Positions 38,168 through 47,676 of a stretch of 64,000 nt of DNA are shown one piece after another. The notes under the pieces were generated by a model that searched no databases, had not been told where the DNA came from, and was given only the letters and a program-made list of their open reading frames with translations. The position numbers and the translations under genes are program-made. The stretch lies in contig JAIYCR010000094.1 in assembly GCA_027487905.1 (NCBI GenBank), positions 1 through 64,000 on the forward strand, written 5' to 3'. Position 1 is the first letter of the stretch, and every line of letters begins with the position of its first letter. The DNA comes from Rubrivivax sp. GTDB lineage: Bacteria > Pseudomonadota > Gammaproteobacteria > Burkholderiales > Burkholderiaceae_C.

Positions 38168-40294
38168 ATGCCCGCGCCCGCCCCTGCCGCCGCCCACCTC
38201 GCCGCGCACGATCTGCCCCGGCGCTGGCAGGGCCGCTTGGCCTTCGTGCTGGTCGACTCGGGGTCGGGGGCAGCAGAACGCTTCGAGGCCACCTGGCGGG
38301 CCTGGCAGGCCGACCCGAAGGCCTGCGCCTGCCTGGTCTACTGGATCTTCGTCGAACCCGCGTGGGCGGCCGCGCTCGCTGCCACGGACGGTTCGCCGGC
38401 GACCGGGGAACCCGCCCGCGCGATCGACCACTGGCGCAGTTCCCTGTCCGGCCTGCTCGCCGGCGTGCAGGTCCGAAGCTTCGAGGACGGGCGGGTGCGC
38501 CTCTACCTGGCGGTCGGGCCGCTCGCGGACCTGGCCGGTGAGCGGGTGGGCGAGGCCGATGCCTTCAACCTGGAGGCTGCGCCGGGCCTGGGCCGAGGAC
38601 TTCGCTCGACGGTGGCCGCGCTGACCCGGCGACGCCGTCCGGACGCCTCGCTGGCGCTGGTCAACGCCGCCGGAAGCGATTCGGCCCAGCCGGCGACGGA
38701 TGCCGTCTCGGCGGCCGGTTTCACCGGCTTCACCGGCTTCACCGGCGGCGTCGATGCACTCGCGCTGGCATCGGCGTCGAACGTCCCGGTTCTCGCCTTC
38801 AAGGCCCGGCCCACTCGGCAGCCGGTGGTGGTGGACCACCGGTGGCGGCCGCTCGTGGCGGACGCCGGGGCGATCGCGGCGACCCACGCGTCCACCCACA
38901 CCCACACCCACACCCACGCTCCCATCGCCTCGACCCATCGCGCAGCGCCTGCTCCCCTGCTTCCGCTGTCGGGAATGGTCATCGGCGTCGTCGGCGCCGG
39001 CCTGGCGGGTTGCGCGACTGCCGCCTCGCTCGCGCGCCTGGGTGCCCGGGTGCATCTGATGGACCGGCAGGACCGTCCAGCCGCCGAGACCTCAGGCAAC
39101 CCGGCCGGGCTGGTGCACAGCGTCTTCCACCATCCGGCGACCCCGCACGCCCGCTTGCTGCGCGCCGCCGCGGTCGATGCGGCCCTCGACGCCGGCGAGG
39201 CCCTCCACGCGGTGCCGGGCGATGGCCTGCGCCCGGGCTTGCTGCAGCTGCAGGGGGCCACGAGCCCCGAATCGATGCGATCGGCCCTCGCCGCGTCAGG
39301 TTTGCCCGCCGGGTCTGTGCAGGCGGTGGATGCAGACGGGGTGCGGCAAGCCACCGGGCTGCGGGGGACAGCGGTGCAAGGCCAGGCGGGCTGGCTGCAT
39401 CCCCGGGGCGGGTGGGTGGACCCGGTGGCGCGCTGCCGCAGCTGGATGGCGCGCGGCGCGCACACGCCCGGCGGCGGGTCGATCGCGTGGCACCCGCTCA
39501 CCGAAGTGCAGGCGCTGCAGCGCGACGGCGGCCGCTGGCGACTGCAGGCGTCGCAGCAAGGTCAGCCAGCTGGCGAGCTGTCGTCGGTGACGCTGGACGC
39601 GGTGGTGGTGGCTGCTGCGGGCCAGGCCAGCCAGCGACTGCTCGCGCCCCACAGTGATGCCGCTCTGTGGCCGATCGAACCGGTGCGGGGGCAGTTGCGG
39701 GTGTGGTCTGCGCAGACCCCGGGCCTGATCGGCCCGGCGATGGCGATCAGCGGCGGGCCCTACGCACTCACGCTGGACGACGGGCGGGTGCTGGTGGGTG
39801 CCACCAGTCAGCCGGGCGACGACAACACGGCGACGCGGGAGGAGGATGCGCAGCGTCTGGCGGGCATCGCCCGTGACCTGGGGGTGCTGCCGCAGGCCCG
39901 AAGTCCCCAGCCTGCGCCCCTGCCGTCGACGCTGCCGGGCGACCAGCACCGCTGCGGCGTTCGCTGGCGCACGCCCGATCGCCTGCCCATCATCGGTGCG
40001 GTGTTGGCACCCGCCGAACCGCAGGCCCGGCCGACGCGCGGCGACAGTGCCCGCTTCCTGCCCCGCACGCCGGGTCTCTATGCCTTCACCGCACTGGGTT
40101 CGCGCGGCATCGCCTGGGCGCATTGGGGCGCCGAGCTTCTGGCCTCGGCGCTGGCCGGCCTGGCCGCTCCGGTGGAAAGCAGCCTGCTCGAACGCATCGA
40201 CCCGGGACGTTTCGAGGTGAAGCGCAGGCGGCAGCCGGGCGAAGGGCTGACAGCGTCCGGCCTCAGCCAGCCGACGGCGCGGCCTGGGGGTTGA
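38168..40294 (+). CDS. mnmC: MnmC-like tRNA-modification protein, methyltransferase half degenerate
   Basis: MnmC normally has an N-terminal SAM methyltransferase and a C-terminal FAD oxidoreductase that together finish mnm5s2U34 in tRNA. The C-terminal half (from about residue 270) is complete: VIGVVGAGLAGCATAASLAR (FAD site), GNPAGLVHSVFHHPATPHAR, a substrate domain, and GLYAFTALGSRGIAWAHWGA. The N-terminal 265 residues are recognisable by position (LPRRWQGRLAFVLVDSGSGA, RFEATWRAWQADP) but lack the glycine-rich ETGFGxGxNF SAM motif and the later DGFxP motif (here AFNLEAAPG). They also contain TGF and His-Thr repeats. Translation may start at 38168 or only at the internal ATG 38975, which would make an oxidoreductase-only protein. 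Confidence 0.82.
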   Translation: MPAPAPAAAHLAAHDLPRRWQGRLAFVLVDSGSGAAERFEATWRAWQADPKACACLVYWIFVEPAWAAALAATDGSPATGEPARAIDHWRSSLSGLLAGVQVRSFEDGRVRLYLAVGPLADLAGERVGEADAFNLEAAPGLGRGLRSTVAALTRRRRPDASLALVNAAGSDSAQPATDAVSAAGFTGFTGFTGGVDALALASASNVPVLAFKARPTRQPVVVDHRWRPLVADAGAIAATHASTHTHTHTHAPIASTHRAAPAPLLPLSGMVIGVVGAGLAGCATAASLARLGARVHLMDRQDRPAAETSGNPAGLVHSVFHHPATPHARLLRAAAVDAALDAGEALHAVPGDGLRPGLLQLQGATSPESMRSALAASGLPAGSVQAVDADGVRQATGLRGTAVQGQAGWLHPRGGWVDPVARCRSWMARGAHTPGGGSIAWHPLTEVQALQRDGGRWRLQASQQGQPAGELSSVTLDAVVVAAAGQASQRLLAPHSDAALWPIEPVRGQLRVWSAQTPGLIGPAMAISGGPYALTLDDGRVLVGATSQPGDDNTATREEDAQRLAGIARDLGVLPQARSPQPAPLPSTLPGDQHRCGVRWRTPDRLPIIGAVLAPAEPQARPTRGDSARFLPRTPGLYAFTALGSRGIAWAHWGAELLASALAGLAAPVESSLLERIDPGRFEVKRRRQPGEGLTASGLSQPTARPGG
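38720..38746. repeat. Three tandem 9-bp repeats in mnmC
   Basis: TTCACCGGC occurs three times head to tail and encodes FTG-FTG-FTG in the degenerate methyltransferase half. In-frame length change is possible. Confidence 0.9.
38893..38916. repeat. Four tandem CACCCA hexamers in mnmC
   Basis: Four units of CACCCA encode alternating Thr-His (STHTHTHTHA) in the linker between the two MnmC halves, about 20 residues before the FAD-binding region. The same type of hexamer appears in the ModE-like gene at 57.8 kb. Confidence 0.9.
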
Positions 40295-40505
40295 GGGCCG
40301 CCGAAGCGGGGTTGGCCGGCGCGTCGTCCGACGGCGCGGAGCCGGCTGCAGGCAGCGCAGGCACGGCGCCATCGTCCGCCGCGGAAGGGTCGTCCGGTCC
40401 GTCGCCCGACTTGCGTGCCGCGCGCTCGGCCAGCTTGCCTTCCTTCTTCTTTTTCTTGGCCAGCTCGCGCTGGCGCTTCTCGAACGAGTAATTCGGCTTG
40501 GCCAT
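40263..40505 (-). CDS. Small lysine-rich conserved protein
   Basis: An 80-residue protein starting MAKPNYSFEKRQRELAKKKK, with a strongly basic first 30 residues (KEGKLAERAARKSG) and a low-complexity acidic/alanine tail. This N-terminus is familiar from short conserved hypothetical proteins of Burkholderiales; the function is unknown and nucleic-acid binding is only a guess. The 3' end overlaps the mnmC 3' end by 32 bp on the opposite strand. Confidence 0.65.
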   Translation of the reverse strand: MAKPNYSFEKRQRELAKKKKKEGKLAERAARKSGDGPDDPSAADDGAVPALPAAGSAPSDDAPANPASAALNPQAAPSAG

Positions 40506-40597
40506 TCAGCACCCTCTGCAATGCGTGGCGCCCCAAGGATCGGGCGGATCTGAGAGGGTAAGCCCATTTGCCGGCGGGGCCACCCGCGCGGACGGGC

Positions 40598-41257
40598 TCA
40601 GAAGTGCAGGGTCTTCACGCCCTCGGAGGTTCCAAGCAGGCACAGCTGCGCGCGGTGGCGGGCGAAGATGCCCACGGTGACCACCCCCGGCCACTGGTTG
40701 ATCTCGCCTTCGAGCGCCAGCGGATCGTCGATGTGCAGGCCCCGCACGTCCAGGATGTGGCCTCCGTTGTCGGTGACCACGCCTTCGCGCAGCGTGGGCT
40801 GGCCCCCCAGCGCCGCCAGACGGCGGGCCACCTGGGCGGATGCCATCGGGATGACCTCCACCGGCAGCGGGAAGCGGCCCAGCCGGTCCACCTGCTTGGA
40901 CGCATCGGCGATGCAGACGAAACGCTCGGCGAGGTCGGCGACGATCTTCTCCCGCGTGAGCGCGGCGCCACCGCCCTTGATCATGCAGCCCCGCGGGTCG
41001 ATCTCGTCGGCGCCGTCGATGTACACCGGCAGGCGCTCGACCTCGTTGGCCGACAGCACCCGGATGCCCGCGGCGCGCAGCCGCTCGGTGCTGCGCTCGC
41101 TGCTGGACACCGCGGCCGCGACGCGACCGGCGTCCGCGGCCAGGGCGTCGATGAAGCGGTCGACGGTGGAGCCCGTGCCCACGCCGACGATGCAGCCGCG
41201 GGGCACGTGTTCGACGGCCGCACGGCCGACGGCTTCCTTGAGTTGGTCCTGGTTCAT
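40598..41257 (-). CDS. rpiA: Ribose-5-phosphate isomerase A
   Basis: Interconverts ribose 5-phosphate and ribulose 5-phosphate in the pentose phosphate pathway. The 219-residue protein shows the phosphate loop [15 protein letters not shown], the catalytic [20 protein letters not shown], and [20 protein letters not shown]; length is standard. It stands alone and is divergent from pyrD. Confidence 0.97.
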   Translation of the reverse strand: MNQDQLKEAVGRAAVEHVPRGCIVGVGTGSTVDRFIDALAADAGRVAAAVSSSERSTERLRAAGIRVLSANEVERLPVYIDGADEIDPRGCMIKGGGAALTREKIVADLAERFVCIADASKQVDRLGRFPLPVEVIPMASAQVARRLAALGGQPTLREGVVTDNGGHILDVRGLHIDDPLALEGEINQWPGVVTVGIFARHRAQLCLLGTSEGVKTLHF

Positions 41258-41361
41258 GGGGGCAGAAGATCGGTTGGAGAGGAAGGGGCGGCTGGCGCAT
41301 CGACAATGCCGCGATTGTCCCGGATGAAGCCGGGGCTTCCCGCCGCCAACCGTCTGTCCGC

Positions 41362-42414
41362 ATGGCCCTGCTGCCCTACGCCCTCGCCCGCCCCTTCCTC
41401 TTCGGCCTCGACCCCGAGGCGGCCCATGACCTCACGATGGGTGCCATCGAACGCCTTCAGCACACACCCCTGGCCTGCACCTGGCGGCAGGACCGGGTGG
41501 ACGACCCTGTCACCGTGGCCGGCCTGCGATTTCCCAACCGCATCGGCCTGGCCGCAGGGCTGGACAAGAACGGCCGCTGCATCGACGGTCTGGGCGACTT
41601 CGGCTTCGGCTTCATCGAGGTGGGCACGGTCACGCCGCTCGCGCAGCCGGGCAACCCCAAGCCGCGCATGTTCCGGCTGACCGAGGCGCGCGCGCTGATC
41701 AACCGCCTGGGCTTCAACAACGAGGGCCTGGCGTCCTTCCTGGCCCATGTGCAGCAGGCCCGCCGTTTCCGTCGCTCGGGCGGCGTGCTGGGCCTGAACA
41801 TCGGCAAGAACGCGGCCACGCCGCTCGAGCGCGCGGTGGACGACTACGCCATCGGCCTGCAGGGCGTCTACCCGCACGCCGACTACGTGGCGGTGAACAT
41901 CTCCAGCCCCAACACGAAGAACCTGCGCGCGCTGCAGACCGACGAGGCCCTCGACGCCCTGCTCGCCCCGCTGGCCGCGCAGCGCGAGCGGCTGGCTGTG
42001 CAGCACGGGCGACGCGTGCCGATGTTCGTGAAGATCGCGCCCGACCTGGAGGACGACCAGGTCGGGCTGATCGCCGCGACGCTGCGCCGGCACGGGCTGG
42101 ATGGGGTCATCGCCACCAACACCACCGTGTCGCGCACGGCGGTGGCCCACCTGCCCCACGGCCAGGAAACCGGCGGCCTGTCCGGCGCGCCGGTGTTCGA
42201 GGCCAGCAACCGGGTGATCCGGCAGCTGCGATCGGAGCTCGGTCCGGGCTTTCCGATCATCGGCGTGGGTGGGGTGATGAGCGCTGCCGATGCGAAGGCC
42301 AAGATCGACGCGGGCGCCGACCTGGTCCAGGTCTACACCGGCTTCATCTACTCGGGCCCGCCGCTCGTGACGGAATGCGCACGGGCGCTGCGGCGCCCAC
42401 CGGTATCGGGTTGA
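41362..42414 (+). CDS. pyrD: Dihydroorotate dehydrogenase (quinone), class 2
   Basis: Membrane-associated FMN enzyme that oxidises dihydroorotate to orotate with quinone as acceptor in pyrimidine synthesis. The 350-residue protein has the class 2 N-terminal helix ([20 protein letters not shown]), FMN-binding [21 protein letters not shown], the catalytic-serine segment [15 protein letters not shown], and the C-terminal [20 protein letters not shown] and [11 protein letters not shown]. Confidence 0.97.
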   Translation: MALLPYALARPFLFGLDPEAAHDLTMGAIERLQHTPLACTWRQDRVDDPVTVAGLRFPNRIGLAAGLDKNGRCIDGLGDFGFGFIEVGTVTPLAQPGNPKPRMFRLTEARALINRLGFNNEGLASFLAHVQQARRFRRSGGVLGLNIGKNAATPLERAVDDYAIGLQGVYPHADYVAVNISSPNTKNLRALQTDEALDALLAPLAAQRERLAVQHGRRVPMFVKIAPDLEDDQVGLIAATLRRHGLDGVIATNTTVSRTAVAHLPHGQETGGLSGAPVFEASNRVIRQLRSELGPGFPIIGVGGVMSAADAKAKIDAGADLVQVYTGFIYSGPPLVTECARALRRPPVSG

Positions 42415-42493
42415 AACACCCCTCAAGTCGGGGGAAGGAGGGCCGAAGTCCTGACGACACGCCGCTTCCGCGTCGGCCTCCAGGACCCAGCCC

Positions 42494-43255
42494 ATGCCTG
42501 CTCCCGCCAAGCTCAGAACGCCTTCGAACTCCGGGAACTCCGGATCCGCTCCCTCCGGTCCGACCGGCGTGATGGGCACCGTCTGGCGGGCGCTGGTGGG
42601 CGACACCTCCGGCCGGCGCGACGTCGGCGAGGAAAGCCGGCCCCGCCGCATCCGATCGTCCGCTGCGGCAGGTCCGGACACCCGGGCGGAAATCGCCGAC
42701 AGCCGGTGCGAGCGCATGCGGTCGGATCTGAAGGAGGTGTTCGCACGGGTGAACGGCAGCCGCTATGTGCTTCGCCACCTCGCCACCCTCGAGCATGAGA
42801 TGAAGAAGAAGGGGGATGCGGCCTTCGAGGACCTGCCGCTGGGCGTGCTGCAGAAGGCCGCGCTGCAACTCGAAAGCCTGATCGAGCCCCCGGTGCCGGT
42901 GGGGGTGGCCGCGTTGAGGTCGCGGCTGGGCGTGGCGCTGCTGGCACGCGAGCGCGTCACCGTGGCCGGCGAGCCGCCGATCGCTGCGACCACCTTGCCG
43001 ATGCCGCCGCCGGCGCCGCAGCCGCGGCGTCCGGGATCCCCGGGTTCGGGACGCCTGGCATCCTCGTCGCTGGCGCCGGCGCAGGCCGCACCCGACACCC
43101 AGCCGGCGGTGCTGGTGCGCGAGCGCATCAGCAGCTACATCGCCGACGGTCACATCGAGGTCAGCGAGGCCAGCGTGTCCGACTTCGAGCAGGCGGTCAC
43201 CGACTGGGGACTGCTGCGCGAACTGCCGCCGCCGGGGCAGCGCAACGGCAAGTGA
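42494..43255 (+). CDS. Hypothetical protein with a short helical core
   Basis: I do not recognise this gene. The 253-residue protein has a disordered N-terminal 65 residues and a helical stretch at about 70-145 (MRSDLKEVFARVNGSRYVLR, EHEMKKKGDAAFEDLPLGVL, LESLIEPP). A proline-rich linker follows, then a C-terminal helix pair (VLVRERISSYIADGHIEVSE, FEQAVTDWGLLREL). No signal peptide or membrane span is visible. It follows pyrD by 79 bases and could be cotranscribed with it. The codon pattern fits the neighbours, so a real gene is likely. Confidence 0.6.
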   Translation: MPAPAKLRTPSNSGNSGSAPSGPTGVMGTVWRALVGDTSGRRDVGEESRPRRIRSSAAAGPDTRAEIADSRCERMRSDLKEVFARVNGSRYVLRHLATLEHEMKKKGDAAFEDLPLGVLQKAALQLESLIEPPVPVGVAALRSRLGVALLARERVTVAGEPPIAATTLPMPPPAPQPRRPGSPGSGRLASSSLAPAQAAPDTQPAVLVRERISSYIADGHIEVSEASVSDFEQAVTDWGLLRELPPPGQRNGK

Positions 43256-43292
43256 CAGGGGTCTCAGGGCGGCGCGTGCCGCGCCGCATGGC

Positions 43293-43931
43293 TCACTGCA
43301 GCGGCACGCCCGTCTTCGCCTGAAGCTCCTCGCGGGTCACGCCGGGGGCCATCGCCACCACTTTCAGGCCGTGCGGCGTCACATCGAGCACGGCCAGGTC
43401 GGTGATGATGCGGTCGACCACGCCCACGCCGGTCAGCGGCAGGGTGCAGGCCGGCAGGATCTTCAGGTCGAAGCTGCCGTCCTTCTTCTTCGCCACGTGC
43501 TCCATCAGCACCACCACGCTCTTGACGCCGGCCACCAGGTCCATGGCGCCGCCCATGCCCTTGACCATCTTGCCGGGGATCATCCAGTTGGCCAGGTCAC
43601 CCTTTTCGCTGACCTGCATGGCGCCCAGGATGGACAGGTTGATCTTGCCGCCGCGGATCATCGCGAAGCTGTCGTGGCTGCCGAAGATGCTGCTGCCCGG
43701 GATGGTGGTGACGGTCTGCTTGCCGGCGTTGATCAGGTCGGCGTCGACCTGGTCTTCGGTGGGGAAGGGGCCGATGCCCAGCATGCCGTTCTCGCTTTGC
43801 AGCCAGACCTCGATGTCTGGGCTGACGAAGTTGGCCACCAGCGTGGGCAGTCCGATGCCCAGGTTGACGTAGAAGCCGTCCTGCAGTTCGGCGGCAGCGC
43901 GGGCCGCCATCTGGTCGTGGGTCCAGGCCAT
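43293..43931 (-). CDS. scoB: 3-oxoacid CoA-transferase subunit B
   Basis: The 212-residue beta subunit of succinyl-CoA:acetoacetate (3-oxoacid) CoA-transferase, which activates acetoacetate. The catalytic glutamate is E47 in the motif [13 protein letters not shown], and the glycine-rich [11 protein letters not shown] and [16 protein letters not shown] regions are intact. It follows scoA by 44 bases, so they form one operon. Confidence 0.95.
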   Translation of the reverse strand: MAWTHDQMAARAAAELQDGFYVNLGIGLPTLVANFVSPDIEVWLQSENGMLGIGPFPTEDQVDADLINAGKQTVTTIPGSSIFGSHDSFAMIRGGKINLSILGAMQVSEKGDLANWMIPGKMVKGMGGAMDLVAGVKSVVVLMEHVAKKKDGSFDLKILPACTLPLTGVGVVDRIITDLAVLDVTPHGLKVVAMAPGVTREELQAKTGVPLQ

Positions 43932-43975
43932 GGGGTGTTCCTCGTTCGGGTTCGGTGGGGCGGTGGCGGGCGGGC

Positions 43976-44683
43976 TCAGGCGGCGGCGCGTTCGGTGATC
44001 GTGCGCTTCTCGATGCGCTTTTCCGGCGTCGCGTTGAGCACCAGCCGGTGCACGTAGATGCCCGGCAGGTGGACGGCATCGGGGTCGAAGCTGCCGGTCT
44101 CGACGATCTCCTCGACCTCCACCACCGTGATGCGGCCGGCCATGGCCACCGCCGGGTTGAAGTTGCGGGCCGTGCGGCGGAACACGAGGTTGCCGCTGCG
44201 GTCGGCCTTCCAGGCCTTGACCAGCGAGATGTCAGGCACCAGCGAACGCTCCATCACGTAGACATGGCCATCGAACTCACGGGTTTCCTTGCCCTCGGCC
44301 ACTTGCGTACCCACGCCGGTGCGGGTGAAGAAGGCGGGAATGCCGGCGCCACCGGCCCTGAGCTTCTCGGCCAGCGTGCCCTGGGGCGTGAACTCCAGTT
44401 CCAGCTCGCCCGCCAGGAACTGACGCTCGAACTCCTTGTTCTCGCCCACGTAGCTGGAGATCATCTTGCGGATCTGCCGCGTCTCGAGCAGCTGGCCCAG
44501 GCCGAAGCCGTCCACGCCGGCGTTGTTGGAGATGACGGTCAGGTCCTTCGCGCCGGTGTCGCGCAGCGCGGCGATCAAGGCCTCGGGAATGCCGCACAGG
44601 CCGAAGCCGCCCACGGCGAGCAGCTGGCCATCGCGTGCGATGCCGTCCAGGGCGGCGGCGGCGCTCGGGAAGATCTTGTTCAT
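43976..44683 (-). CDS. scoA: 3-oxoacid CoA-transferase subunit A
   Basis: The 235-residue alpha subunit partner of ScoB, with the CoA-binding [16 protein letters not shown] and [20 protein letters not shown] segments. The ATG at 44683 is chosen because [15 protein letters not shown] is the usual start; the longer frame runs into the divergent promoter. Together with phaZ at 3-4.4 kb this links acetoacetate to PHB turnover. The promoter lies opposite that of a thioesterase and LuxR regulator, with TACGTA-type repeats between them. Confidence 0.95.
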   Translation of the reverse strand: MNKIFPSAAAALDGIARDGQLLAVGGFGLCGIPEALIAALRDTGAKDLTVISNNAGVDGFGLGQLLETRQIRKMISSYVGENKEFERQFLAGELELEFTPQGTLAEKLRAGGAGIPAFFTRTGVGTQVAEGKETREFDGHVYVMERSLVPDISLVKAWKADRSGNLVFRRTARNFNPAVAMAGRITVVEVEEIVETGSFDPDAVHLPGIYVHRLVLNATPEKRIEKRTITERAAA

Positions 44684-44737
44684 GCAGGGTCTCCGCAGGA
44701 GTAGGGGCAGACGCGGTGGAAACCACCGGCGCGGGAG

Positions 44738-44785
44738 CGTACTACGTAAGGGCTTAAGTAGGCGGTACGTAGAATTTCGTAAGGC
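44738..44785. promoter_or_regulatory. Cluster of TACGTA-type repeats in the scoA/thioesterase divergent promoter
   Basis: Within 48 bp there are TACGTAAG (44743-44750), TTAAGTA (44754-44760), TACGTAG (44766-44772) and TTCGTAAG (44776-44783). The stretch is more AT-rich than its flanks and lies between divergent starts at 44683 and 44853. It may be the binding region of the adjacent PAS-LuxR regulator; that link is an inference from location. Confidence 0.45.
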
Positions 44786-44852
44786 GTGGCCCGCACCGGG
44801 CCGGCAGCCATCCCGCCCCTCCTCGAACGGAACCCTCTGCTCCGCAGTCGCC

Positions 44853-45308
44853 ATGCCCGCTACAGAAACCGTGTCCATCGAGCCCTTGTCCGCCGGGCCC
44901 TTGTCCATCACTCAGTTGCAGGCCGCGCTCGATGCGGTGCTGGCACCCTGGGTGCGGTCGCTGGGATTGACGGTGCAAGCCCGCGTGCCGCAAGGCGTGG
45001 ACCTGACGCTGCCGGTGACCGCCGAGCTGGTGCATGGCGGCGGCGTGCTCAGCGGGCAGGCGGTGCTGGCGGCGGCGGACACTGCGATGCTGGTGGCGCT
45101 GATCGCCGAGCTCGGCGGCTTCAGGCCCATGACCACCGTGCAGCTGTCCACGAGCTTCATGGCCGCCGTGCCGCCCGAGGCCAAGAGCCTTCGCGTCGAA
45201 GCCCGGGTCACCCGGCTGGGCCGGCGGCTGTGCTTCGGCGAGGTGTGGCTGCGCCGCCCCGACGGCAGCGCCGCCGCCCACGCCACCACCACCTACACGC
45301 TGCTGTGA
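44853..45308 (+). CDS. PaaI-like hotdog-fold thioesterase
   Basis: A 151-residue predicted acyl-CoA thioesterase: VTAELVHGGGVLSGQAVLAA, ADTAMLVALIAELGG and TTVQLSTSFMAAVPPEAKSL follow the PaaI/hotdog pattern. The usual catalytic Asn/Asp-rich HG.. loop reads LVHGGGVLSG. The ATG at 44853 was chosen to start just outside the divergent promoter. Its stop overlaps the next start (GTGA at 45305-45308). Confidence 0.8.
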   Translation: MPATETVSIEPLSAGPLSITQLQAALDAVLAPWVRSLGLTVQARVPQGVDLTLPVTAELVHGGGVLSGQAVLAAADTAMLVALIAELGGFRPMTTVQLSTSFMAAVPPEAKSLRVEARVTRLGRRLCFGEVWLRRPDGSAAAHATTTYTLL

Positions 45309-45907
45309 CCGCGGCGCCGTCGGCGCTGGCGCCCATCGAGGCCATCGCGGCGATCGACTACCGCACCGCCTTCGAACTCGCGCCCATCGGCCTGGTGCTG
45401 TCGCGGGACCGGCTGATCGTGGACTGCAACGCGCAGCTGCGGGCGATCTTCCGCGGCGAGGCCGGCGACTTCATCGGCCAGTCCTTCGAGATCCTCTACC
45501 CCACGGGCGAGGAGTTCGAACGCACCGGTCAGCGCATCACCGCGCGGCTGGACCCGCAGGGCCACTATGCCGATGAGCGGGTGATGAAGCGCCAGGGCGG
45601 CGAGCTCTTCTGGTGCCACGTCAGCGGGCGATCGCTCGACCCGGCGCGGCCGCACGCCGCGGGCATCTGGGCCTTCGAGGACCTGTCGGCCCGAAGGCCC
45701 CTGTCGGTCAAGCTCACCGGCCGTGAACGCGAGATCGCAGCGCTGCTGATCGAGGGGCTGACCAGCAAGGGCATCGCCAGGCGGCTGGACATCAGCCCCC
45801 GAACGGTCGAGGTGTATCGCAGCCGCCTGATGAAGAAGTACGAGGCGGCCACCAGCGGCGAGCTGGTCAAGCGCCTGCTCAGTGCCCCGGACGGCGCGGC
45901 GCCCTGA
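45305..45907 (+). CDS. PAS-LuxR family transcriptional regulator
   Basis: A 200-residue single-component regulator. An N-terminal PAS domain covers about residues 15-125 (TAFELAPIGLVLSRDRLIVD, EGELFWCHV-like core, GIWAFEDLSARR). The LuxR/FixJ HTH follows at about 135-195 (LTGREREIAALLIEGLTSKG, ISPRTVEVYRSRLMKKYEA). No receiver domain is present, so it senses a ligand or redox cue directly. It is translationally coupled to the thioesterase and probably controls it and the divergent scoAB. Confidence 0.87.
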   Translation: MTAAPSALAPIEAIAAIDYRTAFELAPIGLVLSRDRLIVDCNAQLRAIFRGEAGDFIGQSFEILYPTGEEFERTGQRITARLDPQGHYADERVMKRQGGELFWCHVSGRSLDPARPHAAGIWAFEDLSARRPLSVKLTGREREIAALLIEGLTSKGIARRLDISPRTVEVYRSRLMKKYEAATSGELVKRLLSAPDGAAP

Positions 45908-46036
45908 GCGCCCGGCGTGCGCCGCGCCATCAACCCGGCCGTCGGCGCGAGGCGCCGGCTTACCTTACCCTCGGGTGGCGCTGCGCCGGCTCCATCCCCT
46001 TCCGCCGTGCACCGCCGCCTGCCCTCTGGAGGTCCC

Positions 46037-47023
46037 ATGCGCCTGCTGAAACACCACCGATTCGATCACCCGCTGTCGTCGGAGATCACGCCCCGGGCCG
46101 TCCACCTGCGGCGGCGGGAATGGCTGGGAGGCCTGGCCGCCGGTGCGGCGGCACTGGCCCTGCCGGGCGCTTCCTTCGCCCAGGCGGCGGCCACGCCGCC
46201 GGGCAAGCTGCCCGCGCTGCCCGGCGCCCGAAGCGCGGTGCCCGGCAGCATCACGATGGAGCGGGCCACCGCCTATGCCGACATCAGCACCTACAACAAT
46301 TTCTACGAGTTCGGAACCGACAAGGCCGATCCGGCCCGCAGCGCCGGACGTCTGAAGACGCGCCCGTGGACGGTGCAGGTCGAGGGCGAGGTGGCCCGCC
46401 CGGGCACCTACGACATCGAGACGCTGCTGCGCCTGGCGCCGATGGAAGAGCGCATCTACCGCCTGCGCTGCGTGGAGGGCTGGTCCATGGTCGTGCCGTG
46501 GGTGGGCTACTCGATGGCCGAGCTGATCCGGAGGGTGGAGCCCACCGGCAATGCGCGCTTCGTCGAGTTCGTCACCCTGGCCGACCGCAGCCAGATGCCG
46601 GGCCTGTCGTCCGGCGTACTGGACTGGCCCTACCTGGAAGCCCTTCGACTGGACGAGGCGCGCCACCCGCTGACGATGCTCGCCTTCGGCCTGTACGGCG
46701 AGATCCTGCCCAACCAGAACGGTGCGCCGGTGCGCCTGGTGGTGCCCTGGAAATACGGCTTCAAGAGCGGCAAGTCCATCGTGAAGATCCGCTTCGTCGA
46801 GAAGCAGCCGCGCACCAGCTGGCAGAAGGCCATCCCGGGCGAATACGGCTTCTACAGCAACGTGAATCCGAACGTCGACCACCCACGCTGGAGCCAGGCC
46901 ACCGAGCGGCGCATCGGCGAGGACGGCCTGCTCGCCCGCAAGCGGCCCACGCTGATGTTCAACGGCTACGAGGCCCAGGTGGGGCAGCTGTACGCCGGCA
47001 TGGACCTGAAGAAGGACTTCTGA
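46037..47023 (+). CDS. msrP: Protein-methionine-sulfoxide reductase catalytic subunit MsrP
   Basis: Periplasmic molybdoenzyme that repairs oxidised methionine in envelope proteins. The 328-residue precursor has a twin-arginine signal ([20 protein letters not shown]). The molybdopterin domain carries the metal-ligand cysteine C145 in [17 protein letters not shown] and the [20 protein letters not shown] segment. A CTGGAGG ribosome site precedes the ATG. Its cofactor would be supplied by the moeA/mobA genes at 53-55 kb. msrQ follows 4 bases after the stop. Confidence 0.96.
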   Translation: MRLLKHHRFDHPLSSEITPRAVHLRRREWLGGLAAGAAALALPGASFAQAAATPPGKLPALPGARSAVPGSITMERATAYADISTYNNFYEFGTDKADPARSAGRLKTRPWTVQVEGEVARPGTYDIETLLRLAPMEERIYRLRCVEGWSMVVPWVGYSMAELIRRVEPTGNARFVEFVTLADRSQMPGLSSGVLDWPYLEALRLDEARHPLTMLAFGLYGEILPNQNGAPVRLVVPWKYGFKSGKSIVKIRFVEKQPRTSWQKAIPGEYGFYSNVNPNVDHPRWSQATERRIGEDGLLARKRPTLMFNGYEAQVGQLYAGMDLKKDF

Positions 47024-47027
47024 GGCC

Positions 47028-47657
47028 GTGTCCTGGCCCGCCGTGGGCCGGCTGATCGCCGGCCCCTACGCCAAGCCCGCGGCCTTCGGCCTGGCGCTGC
47101 TGCCGCTGCTGGGGCTGGTGGCCGGCGTCGCGACGAACACGCTGGGGCCCAACCCGGCCGAAGCGCTGATCCGCAGCACCGGCGACTGGACGCTGCGCCT
47201 GCTGTGCGCGACGCTGGCGGTCACGCCCCTGCGCCTGTGGACCGGCTGGACCGCCCTCGCCCGCCTGCGCCGGATGCTCGGGCTCTTCACCTTCTTCTAC
47301 GCGCTGCTGCATTTCGCCTGCTTCGCCTGGCTGGACATGGGACTGGACCTGCAGGCCATCGTGCAGGACATCCCGAAGCGGCCTTTCATCCTGGTGGGCA
47401 CGCTGGCCTTGCTCTTGATGCTGCCGCTGGCCGCCACGTCCTTCAACGCGGCCATCCGGCAGCTGGGCAGCCGTCGCTGGCAGGCGCTGCACCGGCTGGT
47501 CCATGCCAGCGCGCTGCTCGCGCTGCTGCACTTCTTCTGGATGCGCTCGGGCAAGAACGACTTCGCCGAATGGAGCGTCTATGCCGCGGTGCTGGCCGTG
47601 CTGCTGGGGGATCGGCTGCGGCGTCGCTGGCGGGCCGCTCGCCCGGCTGCGCGCTGA
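47028..47657 (+). CDS. msrQ: MsrQ, haem-containing membrane partner of MsrP
   Basis: A 209-residue inner-membrane b-type cytochrome that feeds electrons from the respiratory chain to MsrP. It starts at GTG 47028 and has about five to six membrane spans of the ferric-reductase-like type, with haem-ligand histidines in FFYALLHFACFAWLDMG, RLVHASALLALLHFFWM. The length and the msrP-msrQ spacing are typical. Confidence 0.95.
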   Translation: MSWPAVGRLIAGPYAKPAAFGLALLPLLGLVAGVATNTLGPNPAEALIRSTGDWTLRLLCATLAVTPLRLWTGWTALARLRRMLGLFTFFYALLHFACFAWLDMGLDLQAIVQDIPKRPFILVGTLALLLMLPLAATSFNAAIRQLGSRRWQALHRLVHASALLALLHFFWMRSGKNDFAEWSVYAAVLAVLLGDRLRRRWRAARPAAR

Positions 47658-47676
47658 AGCAGCGCCCCGCGCGCCT

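Noticed and set aside
38893-38916. CACCCA repeats considered as a CRISPR or regulatory array
   Set aside because: The unit is only 6 bp without spacers. No CRISPR array was seen anywhere in the window.
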